DNA of 64,000 nucleotides from assembly GCF_900209925.1 (NCBI RefSeq), contig NZ_LT907978.1, forward strand, positions 1,547,219 to 1,611,218, written 5' to 3'. Positions within the stretch are counted from its first letter, which is position 1. Each line of letters starts with the position of its first letter. Under the pieces are notes generated by a model. It saw only the letters and a program-made list of their open reading frames with translations. It had not been told where the DNA came from and did not search any database. Source of the stretch: Anaerobutyricum hallii. Lineage in GTDB: Bacteria; Bacillota; Clostridia; Lachnospirales; Lachnospiraceae. Position numbers and translations under genes: made by a program. This document shows, piece by piece, positions 43,567 to 50,948 of this stretch.

Positions 43567-44292
43567 CTAAAGCAGTCTCATGACCTCACTTATTACTTCG
43601 TCTTCACAATCCCGCAGATAAAAATGTCCTCCCGGAAATATCCTGTAGTTAAAATCATTGTCCGTATACTTTCCCCATTCCAAGATCGCACTCTCATCCG
43701 CTTCTCCGTCCTTTTCTCCGCCAAATGCAGCGATAGGCGTATGCAGCACTATTCCCGCCTTGTCATAATACGTTTCATCCATGGTAAAATCTGCCCGCAG
43801 CATAGGCAGAAAGAAATCCAGCAATTCCTGGTTCTCCAGTACCTCCTTTGGCGTCCCTTCAAATCTCCCCAGTTCCCTCTTAAACTCTTCATCCGGAAGA
43901 TGATAGATTGGATTTGGCTCCGGAATACTAGGAACCCGGCTGCCGGAAATAAACAGACATTTTGCAGTATATCCCGCTGCCTCCAACCGTTTTTCCAGCT
44001 CATAGGCGATCTTCCCACCCATACTGTGTCCCCATAAGGCATACGGTCCGTACACAACCTTTCTTACAGCCTCTTCCAGGTCATCTAACATAACCGACAT
44101 ATCTATATACGGTTTCTCCATGATCTGTTCTTCCCTTCCCGGAAGCTGAACTGGACATACCGTTACTTTCCCCTGCATCTTTTTCGCCCACTGGTTATAA
44201 GCAGAAGCACCGCCTCCCGCAAATGGCAGACAAAACAAGGTTATTTTCTCTTTACTAATGTTTTCCGTATTTTTTATCAATTTCATATTCAC
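43567..44292 (-). CDS. Type II thioesterase
   Basis: 241 residues. LFCLPFAGGGASAYNQW (oxyanion region), ALWGHSMGGKIAYELEKRL with nucleophile Ser, Asp in AFGGEKDGEAD, and His in FPGGHFYLRD. It matches free-standing NRPS editing thioesterases (YbtT/PchC type) that clear misprimed carriers. The GTG start at 44292 has AGAGGAA about eight bases upstream; an ATG two codons later is possible. It is the first large gene of the synthetic operon, 83 bases after AgrB. Confidence 0.92.
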   Translation of the reverse strand: MNMKLIKNTENISKEKITLFCLPFAGGGASAYNQWAKKMQGKVTVCPVQLPGREEQIMEKPYIDMSVMLDDLEEAVRKVVYGPYALWGHSMGGKIAYELEKRLEAAGYTAKCLFISGSRVPSIPEPNPIYHLPDEEFKRELGRFEGTPKEVLENQELLDFFLPMLRADFTMDETYYDKAGIVLHTPIAAFGGEKDGEADESAILEWGKYTDNDFNYRIFPGGHFYLRDCEDEVISEVMRLL

Positions 44293-44294
44293 TT

Positions 44295-44366
44295 TTATAT
44301 TCCTCTGGCATAATGTTCTTTTTCTCTCTGTTTACCATCATTTTGTAATATGTTTTTCTCAATCAT
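44295..44366 (-). CDS. Possible leader ORF upstream of the NRPS operon, 23 aa
   Basis: A short open frame, MIEKNILQNDGKQREKEHYA and three more residues, ends three bases before the thioesterase start. Its own ribosome site is weak. It may be a chance frame or a leader peptide coupling translation; evidence is limited to its position. Confidence 0.2.
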   Translation of the reverse strand: MIEKNILQNDGKQREKEHYARGI

Positions 44367-44375
44367 TTCTTATTT

Positions 44376-44975
44376 CTACCTGTAATTAGTTACCTCTAAC
44401 TCTTTGTCAAAAAAAATTTTGATCCATCCCAATATCAAACCGGACGCCAAAACAATATGCGCTACCATAAGCCCCTTTACGATCAGGGAATATCCGGTCA
44501 CAGAAAAAACACCTGCTATCGCACATTCAATCACTAAAATTACCCTCGCGCGCATCCCATAAACTTTCTTCTCTTTCACATCCAGTTTCTTGCTGCTGGC
44601 ATCCACCGGTGCCATAGCAAATATGAATCCAACTGCGACAAGCCATATAATCCGCATTTGCCACGTCACAATTAGGTCAGATGCCAGATACTGACTGCAT
44701 AGAAGGACAAGGATACTGGAAACAATCATGCAGCTCCCTGCTTTTTCTAAATGAATTCCTCCGGCATACTGCCTTAGAACAGTAAAGGGCAATAAAAAGA
44801 CTAGCATCTCCAGCCAATTCCCCGTTGCGATACCAAGTATGACAGTGATAAGGTATATCGCGACCCTGCCCAGCAGTACACCGTAAGCATATTCATACAA
44901 CCTGCGGTCTTTTTCTTCAAGAATCCCGTTCCTTTTTTGCACTTCAAAAAGCCAGCCGGTAGTTTTTTTCCACAC
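44376..44975 (-). CDS. agrB: AgrB-like autoinducer-processing membrane protease
   Basis: 199 residues with about five membrane segments. The catalytic pair lies in RQYAGGIHLEKAGSCMI: His and Cys seven residues apart, the AgrB spacing. It trims AgrD and forms the thiolactone. The GTG start at 44975 overlaps the AgrD stop by one base (TAGTG). It is the last gene of the agr group, and its 3' end carries the NRPS operon promoter signals. Confidence 0.93.
   Translation of the reverse strand: MWKKTTGWLFEVQKRNGILEEKDRRLYEYAYGVLLGRVAIYLITVILGIATGNWLEMLVFLLPFTVLRQYAGGIHLEKAGSCMIVSSILVLLCSQYLASDLIVTWQMRIIWLVAVGFIFAMAPVDASSKKLDVKEKKVYGMRARVILVIECAIAGVFSVTGYSLIVKGLMVAHIVLASGLILGWIKIFFDKELEVTNYR
44385..44410 (-). 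promoter_or_regulatory. NRPS operon promoter region with TTAG-N6-CTAA operator
   Basis: A perfect -35 TTGACA (complement 44405-44410) lies inside the end of the agrB gene. The dyad TTAGTTACCTCTAA (44386-44399) occupies the spacer-to--10 region; the -10 itself is weak. The arrangement fits a repressor-controlled start for the thioesterase-to-methyltransferase operon, independent of the agr transcript. Confidence 0.5.
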
Positions 44976-45133
44976 TAGAATTTCCTCATTTTCTTAACTT
45001 CTTCCGGCTCTTCTTCCTGATAGTACAGCCAGTTGCACGCCAGATTTGCCGTATATGCCGTCAGGCAGAGTGCAAGACAGTTTACAACTCCAAGTACTTT
45101 GATACCCAAGCTTTTTCTGATTGTTTTTTTCAT
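44975..45133 (-). CDS. agrD: AgrD-like cyclic peptide autoinducer precursor, 52 aa
   Basis: Starts MKKTIRKSLGIKVLGVVNCL with AAAGGAGG nine bases upstream. An amphipathic, hydrophobic N-terminal part is followed by the core region NLACNWLYYQ and the acidic, proline-containing recognition tail EEEPEEVKKM, the standard AgrD layout. By analogy the signal is a five-residue thiolactone ring CNWLY with a short N-terminal tail. The exact ends are inference. Confidence 0.9.
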   Translation of the reverse strand: MKKTIRKSLGIKVLGVVNCLALCLTAYTANLACNWLYYQEEEPEEVKKMRKF

Positions 45134-45168
45134 AGTTACATGCCTCCTTTTTTTTCGAAAGTTTACAC

Positions 45169-45226
45169 AAAAATCGCCCTCTTTTCAATTACCGTGGCAA
45201 AAACGGTAACTTTTTGGGCGATTTTT
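45169..45226. terminator. Nested inverted repeats between the agr kinase and AgrD
   Basis: Outer stem AAAAATCGCCC (45169-45179) with GGGCGATTTTT (45216-45226); inner stem TTACCGT (45189-45195) with ACGGTAA (45203-45209). As RNA on the minus strand the outer stem is followed by U-rich sequence, so it can act as a terminator or attenuator splitting the sensor genes from AgrD/AgrB. The inner ACCGTTTTT also resembles a LytTR-regulator half site. Confidence 0.6.
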
Positions 45227-45234
45227 GCACATCT

Positions 45235-46530
45235 TTATTTTATTGTAAAGATCAGCTTAACAGAGAACTCCTGTTCTCCGACCTCCACTCTCATAATTCC
45301 AGCATACTTTTTAACCAGTTTTCCAACCGTATGCAGTCCGATCCCGTGACTGTCTGCATCTCTTTTGGTGCTTATGTACCGGTCCTTGTCCTTTAACAGC
45401 GGAACAACATACCCGTTGCAAAATTCCATAACAAGGAAATGTTCCTCATTTCCCATATACATCCTGCATTCTACATATCGGCCATCTTTTGTCTTTTCTG
45501 CCGCTTCCAGTGCGTTATCCAAAAGATTACCTACGATTGAGATCATATCCAGTTCTTCCAAAAAGTCCAGCCTGAGATCATTACCCAGGGTAATCTTATA
45601 GGAAATATTCTTAGATTCCGCAAGGAATTTCCTTTCGCACAGGATGCTGTTCAAGATCGGGTGTTCGCAATACACACCTTTTTGAAGGCTCTGAATCCGG
45701 ACACCTAAATGTTCCATAATCTCCTTGACCTCTTGATTTTCTCCTTCTTCCATCAAACCGGCTACTGTACAAATAAATTTATTTATATCGTGTAAGAATG
45801 CCCTGTTATCCTCATTGACCTTATTCATATACTGTAAATTAGCAATCTCCGCCCTGCTTTTCTGGTAAAGCCGGGCCATCTTCTTCACTTCTTCTGATTT
45901 CTCTACAAACCGGTCAAACACTGAGAAAATGAAGATATTCGTCAATAGCAGCAGTGAAGCTCCTACCGGAACCATAACCCTGTTCATTCCTTCAAAAGAA
46001 ATATTTGAATAAAACACACATCCTAATATAATGATCGTAGCGGTTGGCAGCATGAGCAGCACAGTAAAAGTTTTATTCTCAATCGTCAGATAATCCCTTT
46101 TTCTCGTTACCTGATTAATGCATTTAATAAACAGAAATGTCATGGTACTCATCAGTAGTAGCGCTAATGTCTTTTCTATTTCCGTCCCAAAACCCTCAGA
46201 TGCACCTGTCACGCCATACGCATTCGTAAGCGTTGCAAAGAGAAATTCAGGAATAATTGCCAGCACATAATAGCAGCATACTATAACCAGCTTCTTCCAT
46301 ATATTTCCCCGGAACACAACCATTGACACAATCATATACGTTACCGGAATCATTACCATATTAAATATTGAGGATTCCAAGTGGTTGATTCCGAGCATTA
46401 CCAGCGCTATGACAAAATATACGAGAAATTTTCCCAAAAAGTTTTCTCTTCTGTATGGGAGCATGTTCTTTTCCAGATCTTCCAACAGATACATCTGAAG
46501 AAGGCAGATCAAAAAATCTCTTACTATCAT
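45235..46530 (-). CDS. agrC: AgrC-like sensor histidine kinase (GHKL)
   Basis: 431 residues. Residues about 1-205 contain six or so membrane segments for peptide sensing. A coiled-coil and phospho-acceptor region follows (NRAFLHDINKFICTVAG), then the GHKL ATPase with GNLLDNALEAAEK and DSHGIGLHTV. The architecture matches AgrC. The start overlaps the response-regulator stop by four bases (ATGA). It should detect the AgrD-derived thiolactone. Confidence 0.92.
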   Translation of the reverse strand: MIVRDFLICLLQMYLLEDLEKNMLPYRRENFLGKFLVYFVIALVMLGINHLESSIFNMVMIPVTYMIVSMVVFRGNIWKKLVIVCCYYVLAIIPEFLFATLTNAYGVTGASEGFGTEIEKTLALLLMSTMTFLFIKCINQVTRKRDYLTIENKTFTVLLMLPTATIIILGCVFYSNISFEGMNRVMVPVGASLLLLTNIFIFSVFDRFVEKSEEVKKMARLYQKSRAEIANLQYMNKVNEDNRAFLHDINKFICTVAGLMEEGENQEVKEIMEHLGVRIQSLQKGVYCEHPILNSILCERKFLAESKNISYKITLGNDLRLDFLEELDMISIVGNLLDNALEAAEKTKDGRYVECRMYMGNEEHFLVMEFCNGYVVPLLKDKDRYISTKRDADSHGIGLHTVGKLVKKYAGIMRVEVGEQEFSVKLIFTIK

Positions 46531-47264
46531 ACCATGCCGTTCCTTTCCCCAAGAAACATGATCAGAGCGTCAGCAAACTGACCTTTTCTCGACCTTGAAA
46601 CATTCAATTGGATTCCCATCTGTAGCAGCGCCACATTCTTTTCCAATCCTTCCACTTTCGCCAGATTTACAATATAACTGTTATGTGCATACTCAAATCC
46701 CCTTCCGGCCAGACGTTCATATAAATCGCCTAAAGATTCCTTACAATGCATCTCATCTATCTCCCCCTGCCTAGCAACGTATATAGAGCAACCCCTTTTC
46801 GCCAGACAGATATATAAAATGTCTTCCGTATAGATACGAATTACTCTTCCCGCTGATGTAACCGTCACGGAATAATCTCCACAGTGCAATTTTACTTTTG
46901 ATAAAATCGCAGGGATTTCCCTTTTCAGACTTCTGTCATGCAAGTCTTTCATAATATAACGGAACGGCTGCCCAATATTGATGCTATCTGGAGTCGGTTC
47001 AAAGTATCCGGAGCAGAACACCAATATCGCTGCCCTATTGTATTCCCTCAGCTTCAGTACCGATTTATTCCCATCCAATCCGGGCATACGCATATCCATA
47101 AAGACCAAATCATGCAAAATATCAGCATTTTCCAGTAGTTCCTTTCCTGACTCGTATTCATAAAACCGTATCTCGCTCTTAGGAAGAATCCCTTCCGTTT
47201 CTATAACCTTCTCTATTTTCTCCCTATAATTTTTATCATCATCGCAAATTGCTATTTTATACAT
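46527..47264 (-). CDS. agrA: AgrA-like LytTR response regulator
   Basis: 245 residues. Receiver domain at 1-125: AICDDDKNYREKI, LVFMDMRMPGLDG with phospho-acceptor Asp, and a later FRYIMKDL. LytTR DNA-binding domain at about 140-240: VIRIYTEDILYICLAKRG, GFEYAHNSYIVNLAKVEGLE, LNVSRSRKGQFADAL. It is the first gene of the A-C-D-B group. Targets are unknown, but the NRPS operon begins right after AgrB. Confidence 0.92.
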   Translation of the reverse strand: MYKIAICDDDKNYREKIEKVIETEGILPKSEIRFYEYESGKELLENADILHDLVFMDMRMPGLDGNKSVLKLREYNRAAILVFCSGYFEPTPDSINIGQPFRYIMKDLHDRSLKREIPAILSKVKLHCGDYSVTVTSAGRVIRIYTEDILYICLAKRGCSIYVARQGEIDEMHCKESLGDLYERLAGRGFEYAHNSYIVNLAKVEGLEKNVALLQMGIQLNVSRSRKGQFADALIMFLGERNGMV

Positions 47265-47278
47265 CTATGTCCTCATAG

Positions 47279-47294
47279 GTTAGTTTTTCCTAAC
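47279..47294. promoter_or_regulatory. Candidate metal-regulator operator (TTAG-N6-CTAA), agr operon
   Basis: GTTAGTTTTTCCTAAC lies 15-30 bases before the AgrA-like start codon. It is a perfect 5-bp dyad with six-base spacing, the same as the sites before the ECF, AraC and NRPS operons. The -10/-35 of this promoter is not clear by eye. Confidence 0.5.
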
Positions 47295-47351
47295 TCTTTT
47301 TCATAAAAAATCCATCCTGCAGAATCTGAATCCTATGAGCATTTACTCTTC

Positions 47352-47603
47352 CTATAGTTCGGGTTCCAAATCTGCAAAGATGGGATCAGCAAAAAATTCC
47401 TGTATTGTGACATCCAATCCATCGCATATCTTTTTTATTGTAACTACGCCAGCATTCTTACTCTGACCATACAAAATATTCTTTAATGTCGAAGGAGGAA
47501 CGCCAGAACATACCGCCGCCTCATTCACTGTGATATCTTTCTGATTAATCAGATCGTTTAAACGATATATGACCGCTGTTTTTATATCCACGGTATCGAC
47601 CAC
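47352..47603 (-). CDS. XRE-family HTH regulator, 83 aa
   Basis: A single HTH domain: IYRLNDLINQKDITVNEAAV, then SGVPPSTLKNILYGQSKNAG and IKKICDGLDVTIQEFF. This small-regulator type is common in Clostridia. It is encoded upstream of the agr genes on the same strand with an 87-bp gap that holds the dyad, so it may be a separate unit that regulates agr. Its partner signal is unknown. Confidence 0.85.
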   Translation of the reverse strand: MVDTVDIKTAVIYRLNDLINQKDITVNEAAVCSGVPPSTLKNILYGQSKNAGVVTIKKICDGLDVTIQEFFADPIFADLEPEL

Positions 47604-47744
47604 CTTTTTTTCTTCTATTTTATATAAATCGGCTTTAAAAGGTCGCCCATATATAGTCTTTTTGATCTATGTACGATATTTTTTTAACAGTTTTTCTTAT
47701 TCTAGCAGAAATCAGCTAAATTTCTATATTTTATTAGATACATG

Positions 47745-47782
47745 AAACCCTGTGAGAACATTTCTGATCCTACGCAGGGTTT
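47745..47782. terminator. Hairpin in the gap before the XRE gene
   Basis: AAACCCTG (47745-47752) pairs with CAGGGTTT (47775-47782) across a 22-base loop. It is a plausible terminator after the PIN fragment and DUF4316 gene, but the U-run is short. The remaining 47604-47874 sequence is AT-rich without a supported gene. Confidence 0.4.
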
Positions 47783-47874
47783 TCCACTTTGTTATAAAAT
47801 TTTTATATTTTCCAGTATGCTGGATCGGAGTTATCATTCAACTTTCCTTCTGCTACCGATTGTAAAAACATATT

Positions 47875-48105
47875 TTACGAATAAATATTCAGCAGTTCTT
47901 CCGGAGAAAGCAGTGTAATCCAAAAGGAAAGAAAATCCTTTTTATTCCTTGTCACAATCGCATCACACTGATTCGCCTTCGTACAAGTTGCAAGCAGGCA
48001 GTCTTCAAAATCAGATACTCTCTGCAAATAAGCAGGCAGCACATCTTCGTTCGTCACTGTCAGCACTTTTGCTATGTCCAAAACGGAGCCAAGTGCCTTT
48101 CTATA
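47875..48105 (-). pseudogene. PIN-domain toxin fragment (N-terminus missing)
   Basis: An open frame continues straight from the stop of the 919-residue gene: IYRKALGSVLDIAKVLTV, then DFEDCLLATCTKANQCDAIV, TRNKKDF and LLSPEELL. This is the second half of a PIN ribonuclease (VapC-like), including the DFED and TRN-KDF acidic motifs, but the first catalytic Asp half is absent. It has no good start with a ribosome site. It is probably a decayed toxin-antitoxin remnant left when the neighbouring gene moved in. Confidence 0.7.
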
Positions 48106-48108
48106 AAT

Positions 48109-50868
48109 TTATACCGTTCTTACATCCCGATCAGCTCCTCTCTCCGGGTCATCTTTTCCCTGCTTTTCTTGGATTTTTCTCTTATTGATTTCCAGTCGTT
48201 CATGAATAGATGGCTTCTTTGCCTTCGTAGTTGCTTTATTCTTTTCTGTTTGCATACTCGAAACTACCTTTTTCACAGCTTTGTCATTATCCCCTTTTGT
48301 CACATTCGCTGCTCTTGACGCTTCTACTCTGCTGTCCTGCTTTTCTGCAACCTGCCGTTCCTGCTTTTCCTGCACACTTTTTTCTTCCAGACTGCAAAAG
48401 CTCTGCAAATATGGCAGCACATGGTTCTGCATATCGGTCAGATCTTCCATACACTTCTGAAACTCTTCATTTCCCTTGTTTTTCAGATAACCAATCCAAC
48501 TTTCATCCGTAAGTTTCAGTTCATTTTGGAGTTTCAGCTGACTTAAAATACCGCCATTTCCTGTTCCAATATCTATTTTCCCTTTGAAATATTGCAGCAT
48601 TTTATCGCCTTTTTCCGCATAATATATAGTAAAAAACATCTGGGCTGTTACCATCGGCTCATCCGTCCTCGGATTACGGTCTGCGTACCATTCCTTATCC
48701 TTCTGTGCAGTACGGGAATCCAGATCTGAGAGCTTCTGACAGCGTGGTTCCATCAGCTCCCGCTTTTCACAGTAATTCACATACACCATCGGCTCTGTTT
48801 CTTTGGATATATCTGGTTCGTAGGATTTCAGCCGTTCCAGCAAAACACCTGCCCACACGGACTGCTCACAGTCTTCTTCAATCACATCCTTCAGAAAGGA
48901 AATATAAGAACCAACATTTCCACTTTGCAGATCCAGCATGACTTCCTGTAAGGTATCCTGCCCTGGTTCTACATGATCCCGGTAATCATACGGATCAAAT
49001 GCTTCTGCAATCTCATCCAGTGCCTCTGCCAGCTGTTCTGTGGTCATCTTCTCTGGATACATTGCTTCTCGAACATCCCTCATCGGTACATACTTGTAGT
49101 CCGGCAATGCTTCATGAATTTTCTCAATCCCTTCCCGTACCAGTGCAAGCTCTCCGTAAAACCGAACATCATCCATCAGATTTCCAAGTACTGTATTTCC
49201 TTTTACGATTGCAAATTCAGCATCATCGTAGTAACTGTCTTCCGGATCACGATAGATAATTCCCATCGAGCATCCCAGATACGCAGTTTCTGGATTCTCC
49301 TTATATTTTTCATAGACTGCAGCTATCTGATTAACATCGGTACTTTTTTCATAAGCTCCCATATCATGGAACTCATCACATTCTGTGGCAAAGTATTCCA
49401 GATAAGGTTCTTTCTTCAGTGGCATATTGTTAAGTACATTGTCAATCATGTTATAATTCTCCTCTTCCAGTTCTTCTACCTTAGCCAGTGGCTTATATTC
49501 GCCCTGGCTTTTCTGAATCTCTGCCATTACAACCTCATCCATTTCTTTCACTTTTTCCATCAACTGATCATAATCCCCACGGATGCGTTCTCCAGTCCAG
49601 CCTTCGTCTTCCAAAAGTTCCTCTGCCGCTTCTTCAATAGAAATTTCATCATTTTCATAGACGCCACCATCCATCAGACGGAAATCTTCATCGTAAAAGG
49701 AATAATCGTATCCTTCTTCTGTCCTCTGAATAGCAAAATACCGTTCTCCTACCTCATATGCCAGTTCACTAAGAACCTGTTCTTCCAGATTCAGGAAAGA
49801 ATCCAGCTGTTCAAAACTGATACTGTCTACAAAATGAGCTGTTACTTTTTCCCCATCATTCAAAACAACGATATCACTGACAGACAGGGAATGCCCACGG
49901 AAGTCTTTCGGTCTATCAATGTTGAACCTTTCAAAAATATCATCCAGTGACGTATTTCCCAGTAATTCTCCAACATAGACCAGCTCATAATCTTCTTTTT
50001 TTATCTGCATACCATGACTTTCAATAAAACTCATATTCATAAATACATAATTTTCGCCCGGTGAATCATCTTTGATCTGATAAATACCAAAGGTTCGCCT
50101 TGTTCCTAACAACAGGTTTGCCTCTTTCAAAGACTGAATCTGCGGATATTTCTGCATTTCCCATTCCAGGTTACGGAAACGCTCCCGTTCTGCCATGGAC
50201 ATCTGATAATGCTCCGGTCCTCGTTCGATTTCCTTGCGTTCCGTGACATAGATTGGTGATGAAAAATTAGTGATCAGATAGATATCTGCTCCGGCATCGT
50301 ATAATTTCAGTGCTTCTTCCTGGTCAATGACACTCATAGGCTCCTGAAATGCTCCAAAATCTTCATCGGCATAATCCAGATCCTGATCCCTTATCCGTTC
50401 CCACATCTGTAATTCCATGCCAAACAGCCCTTCGTGTGCCTGTATCATTTCTTTACTTGCATACTCTCCCTTACCGCCATCGCTGCCCAGGCAATAAATC
50501 TTAGAACCCATTCTGTGATAATCCAAAGCTGCTTCTTTTCTGAGCGGCACCATGTCTTCTGCTGTATATCCATAATCACGTAATTCCAGCTTACCTATGG
50601 TTGGATCTGGTAGGTCCTGAATATCCATTTTTGCATCATCCAGAAGTTCCTCTACTTTATCTTCATCTGCCTGATTGATTGCATCTGTCAGATTTTTTAC
50701 CAACGTCCTTACTTTCTCTTCCTCGCCAATCAGATTTGCATATTCAAAAATCTGTTCTTTTACATCTACTGGAAGCGCTATTCCCATGTGTTCTGCACGG
50801 TCTATCTGTTCCTGCGTAAATTCCTGCATTTTCTGCGTTTCTTTTCCTGTTATCATATTTCTCGCCAT
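48109..50868 (-). CDS. Large YodL/DUF4316-type conjugative-element protein
   Basis: 919 residues, strongly acidic, no membrane segments. Around residues 265-350 a YodL-like segment is visible: RRTFGIYQIKDDSPGENYVF and DELVY-like VYVGELL, then GHSLSVSDIVVLNDG. The end KPSIHERLEINKRKIQEKQG is a tail shared in style with the two neighbouring genes ([20 protein letters not shown]). Such large polyvalent proteins occur in Clostridia ICEs near the giant methylase/helicase. The function is unknown; anti-restriction or establishment in the recipient is a reasonable guess. It starts MARNMITGK with AGGAGG upstream. Confidence 0.75.
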   Translation of the reverse strand: MARNMITGKETQKMQEFTQEQIDRAEHMGIALPVDVKEQIFEYANLIGEEEKVRTLVKNLTDAINQADEDKVEELLDDAKMDIQDLPDPTIGKLELRDYGYTAEDMVPLRKEAALDYHRMGSKIYCLGSDGGKGEYASKEMIQAHEGLFGMELQMWERIRDQDLDYADEDFGAFQEPMSVIDQEEALKLYDAGADIYLITNFSSPIYVTERKEIERGPEHYQMSMAERERFRNLEWEMQKYPQIQSLKEANLLLGTRRTFGIYQIKDDSPGENYVFMNMSFIESHGMQIKKEDYELVYVGELLGNTSLDDIFERFNIDRPKDFRGHSLSVSDIVVLNDGEKVTAHFVDSISFEQLDSFLNLEEQVLSELAYEVGERYFAIQRTEEGYDYSFYDEDFRLMDGGVYENDEISIEEAAEELLEDEGWTGERIRGDYDQLMEKVKEMDEVVMAEIQKSQGEYKPLAKVEELEEENYNMIDNVLNNMPLKKEPYLEYFATECDEFHDMGAYEKSTDVNQIAAVYEKYKENPETAYLGCSMGIIYRDPEDSYYDDAEFAIVKGNTVLGNLMDDVRFYGELALVREGIEKIHEALPDYKYVPMRDVREAMYPEKMTTEQLAEALDEIAEAFDPYDYRDHVEPGQDTLQEVMLDLQSGNVGSYISFLKDVIEEDCEQSVWAGVLLERLKSYEPDISKETEPMVYVNYCEKRELMEPRCQKLSDLDSRTAQKDKEWYADRNPRTDEPMVTAQMFFTIYYAEKGDKMLQYFKGKIDIGTGNGGILSQLKLQNELKLTDESWIGYLKNKGNEEFQKCMEDLTDMQNHVLPYLQSFCSLEEKSVQEKQERQVAEKQDSRVEASRAANVTKGDNDKAVKKVVSSMQTEKNKATTKAKKPSIHERLEINKRKIQEKQGKDDPERGADRDVRTV

Positions 50869-50888
50869 ATAAATTCCTCCTGTGTTCT

Positions 50889-50933
50889 AAAAAAAGGCAT
50901 AACCGGCAGAACCTTCTTCTACCAAATTATGCC
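50889..50933 (-). terminator. Terminator after the giant helicase gene
   Basis: GGCATAA (50896-50902) pairs with TTATGCC (50927-50933). On the minus strand the stem is followed by TTTTTTT. It lies directly after the stop at 50949 and before the ribosome site of the next gene. Confidence 0.8.
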
Positions 50934-50948
50934 ATCTTTCCTGTTTAT

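Noticed and set aside
48973-49950. 325-residue plus-strand frame opposite the DUF4316-like gene
   Set aside because: Antisense shadow rich in Ile/Phe/His, without start signals or recognisable domain.
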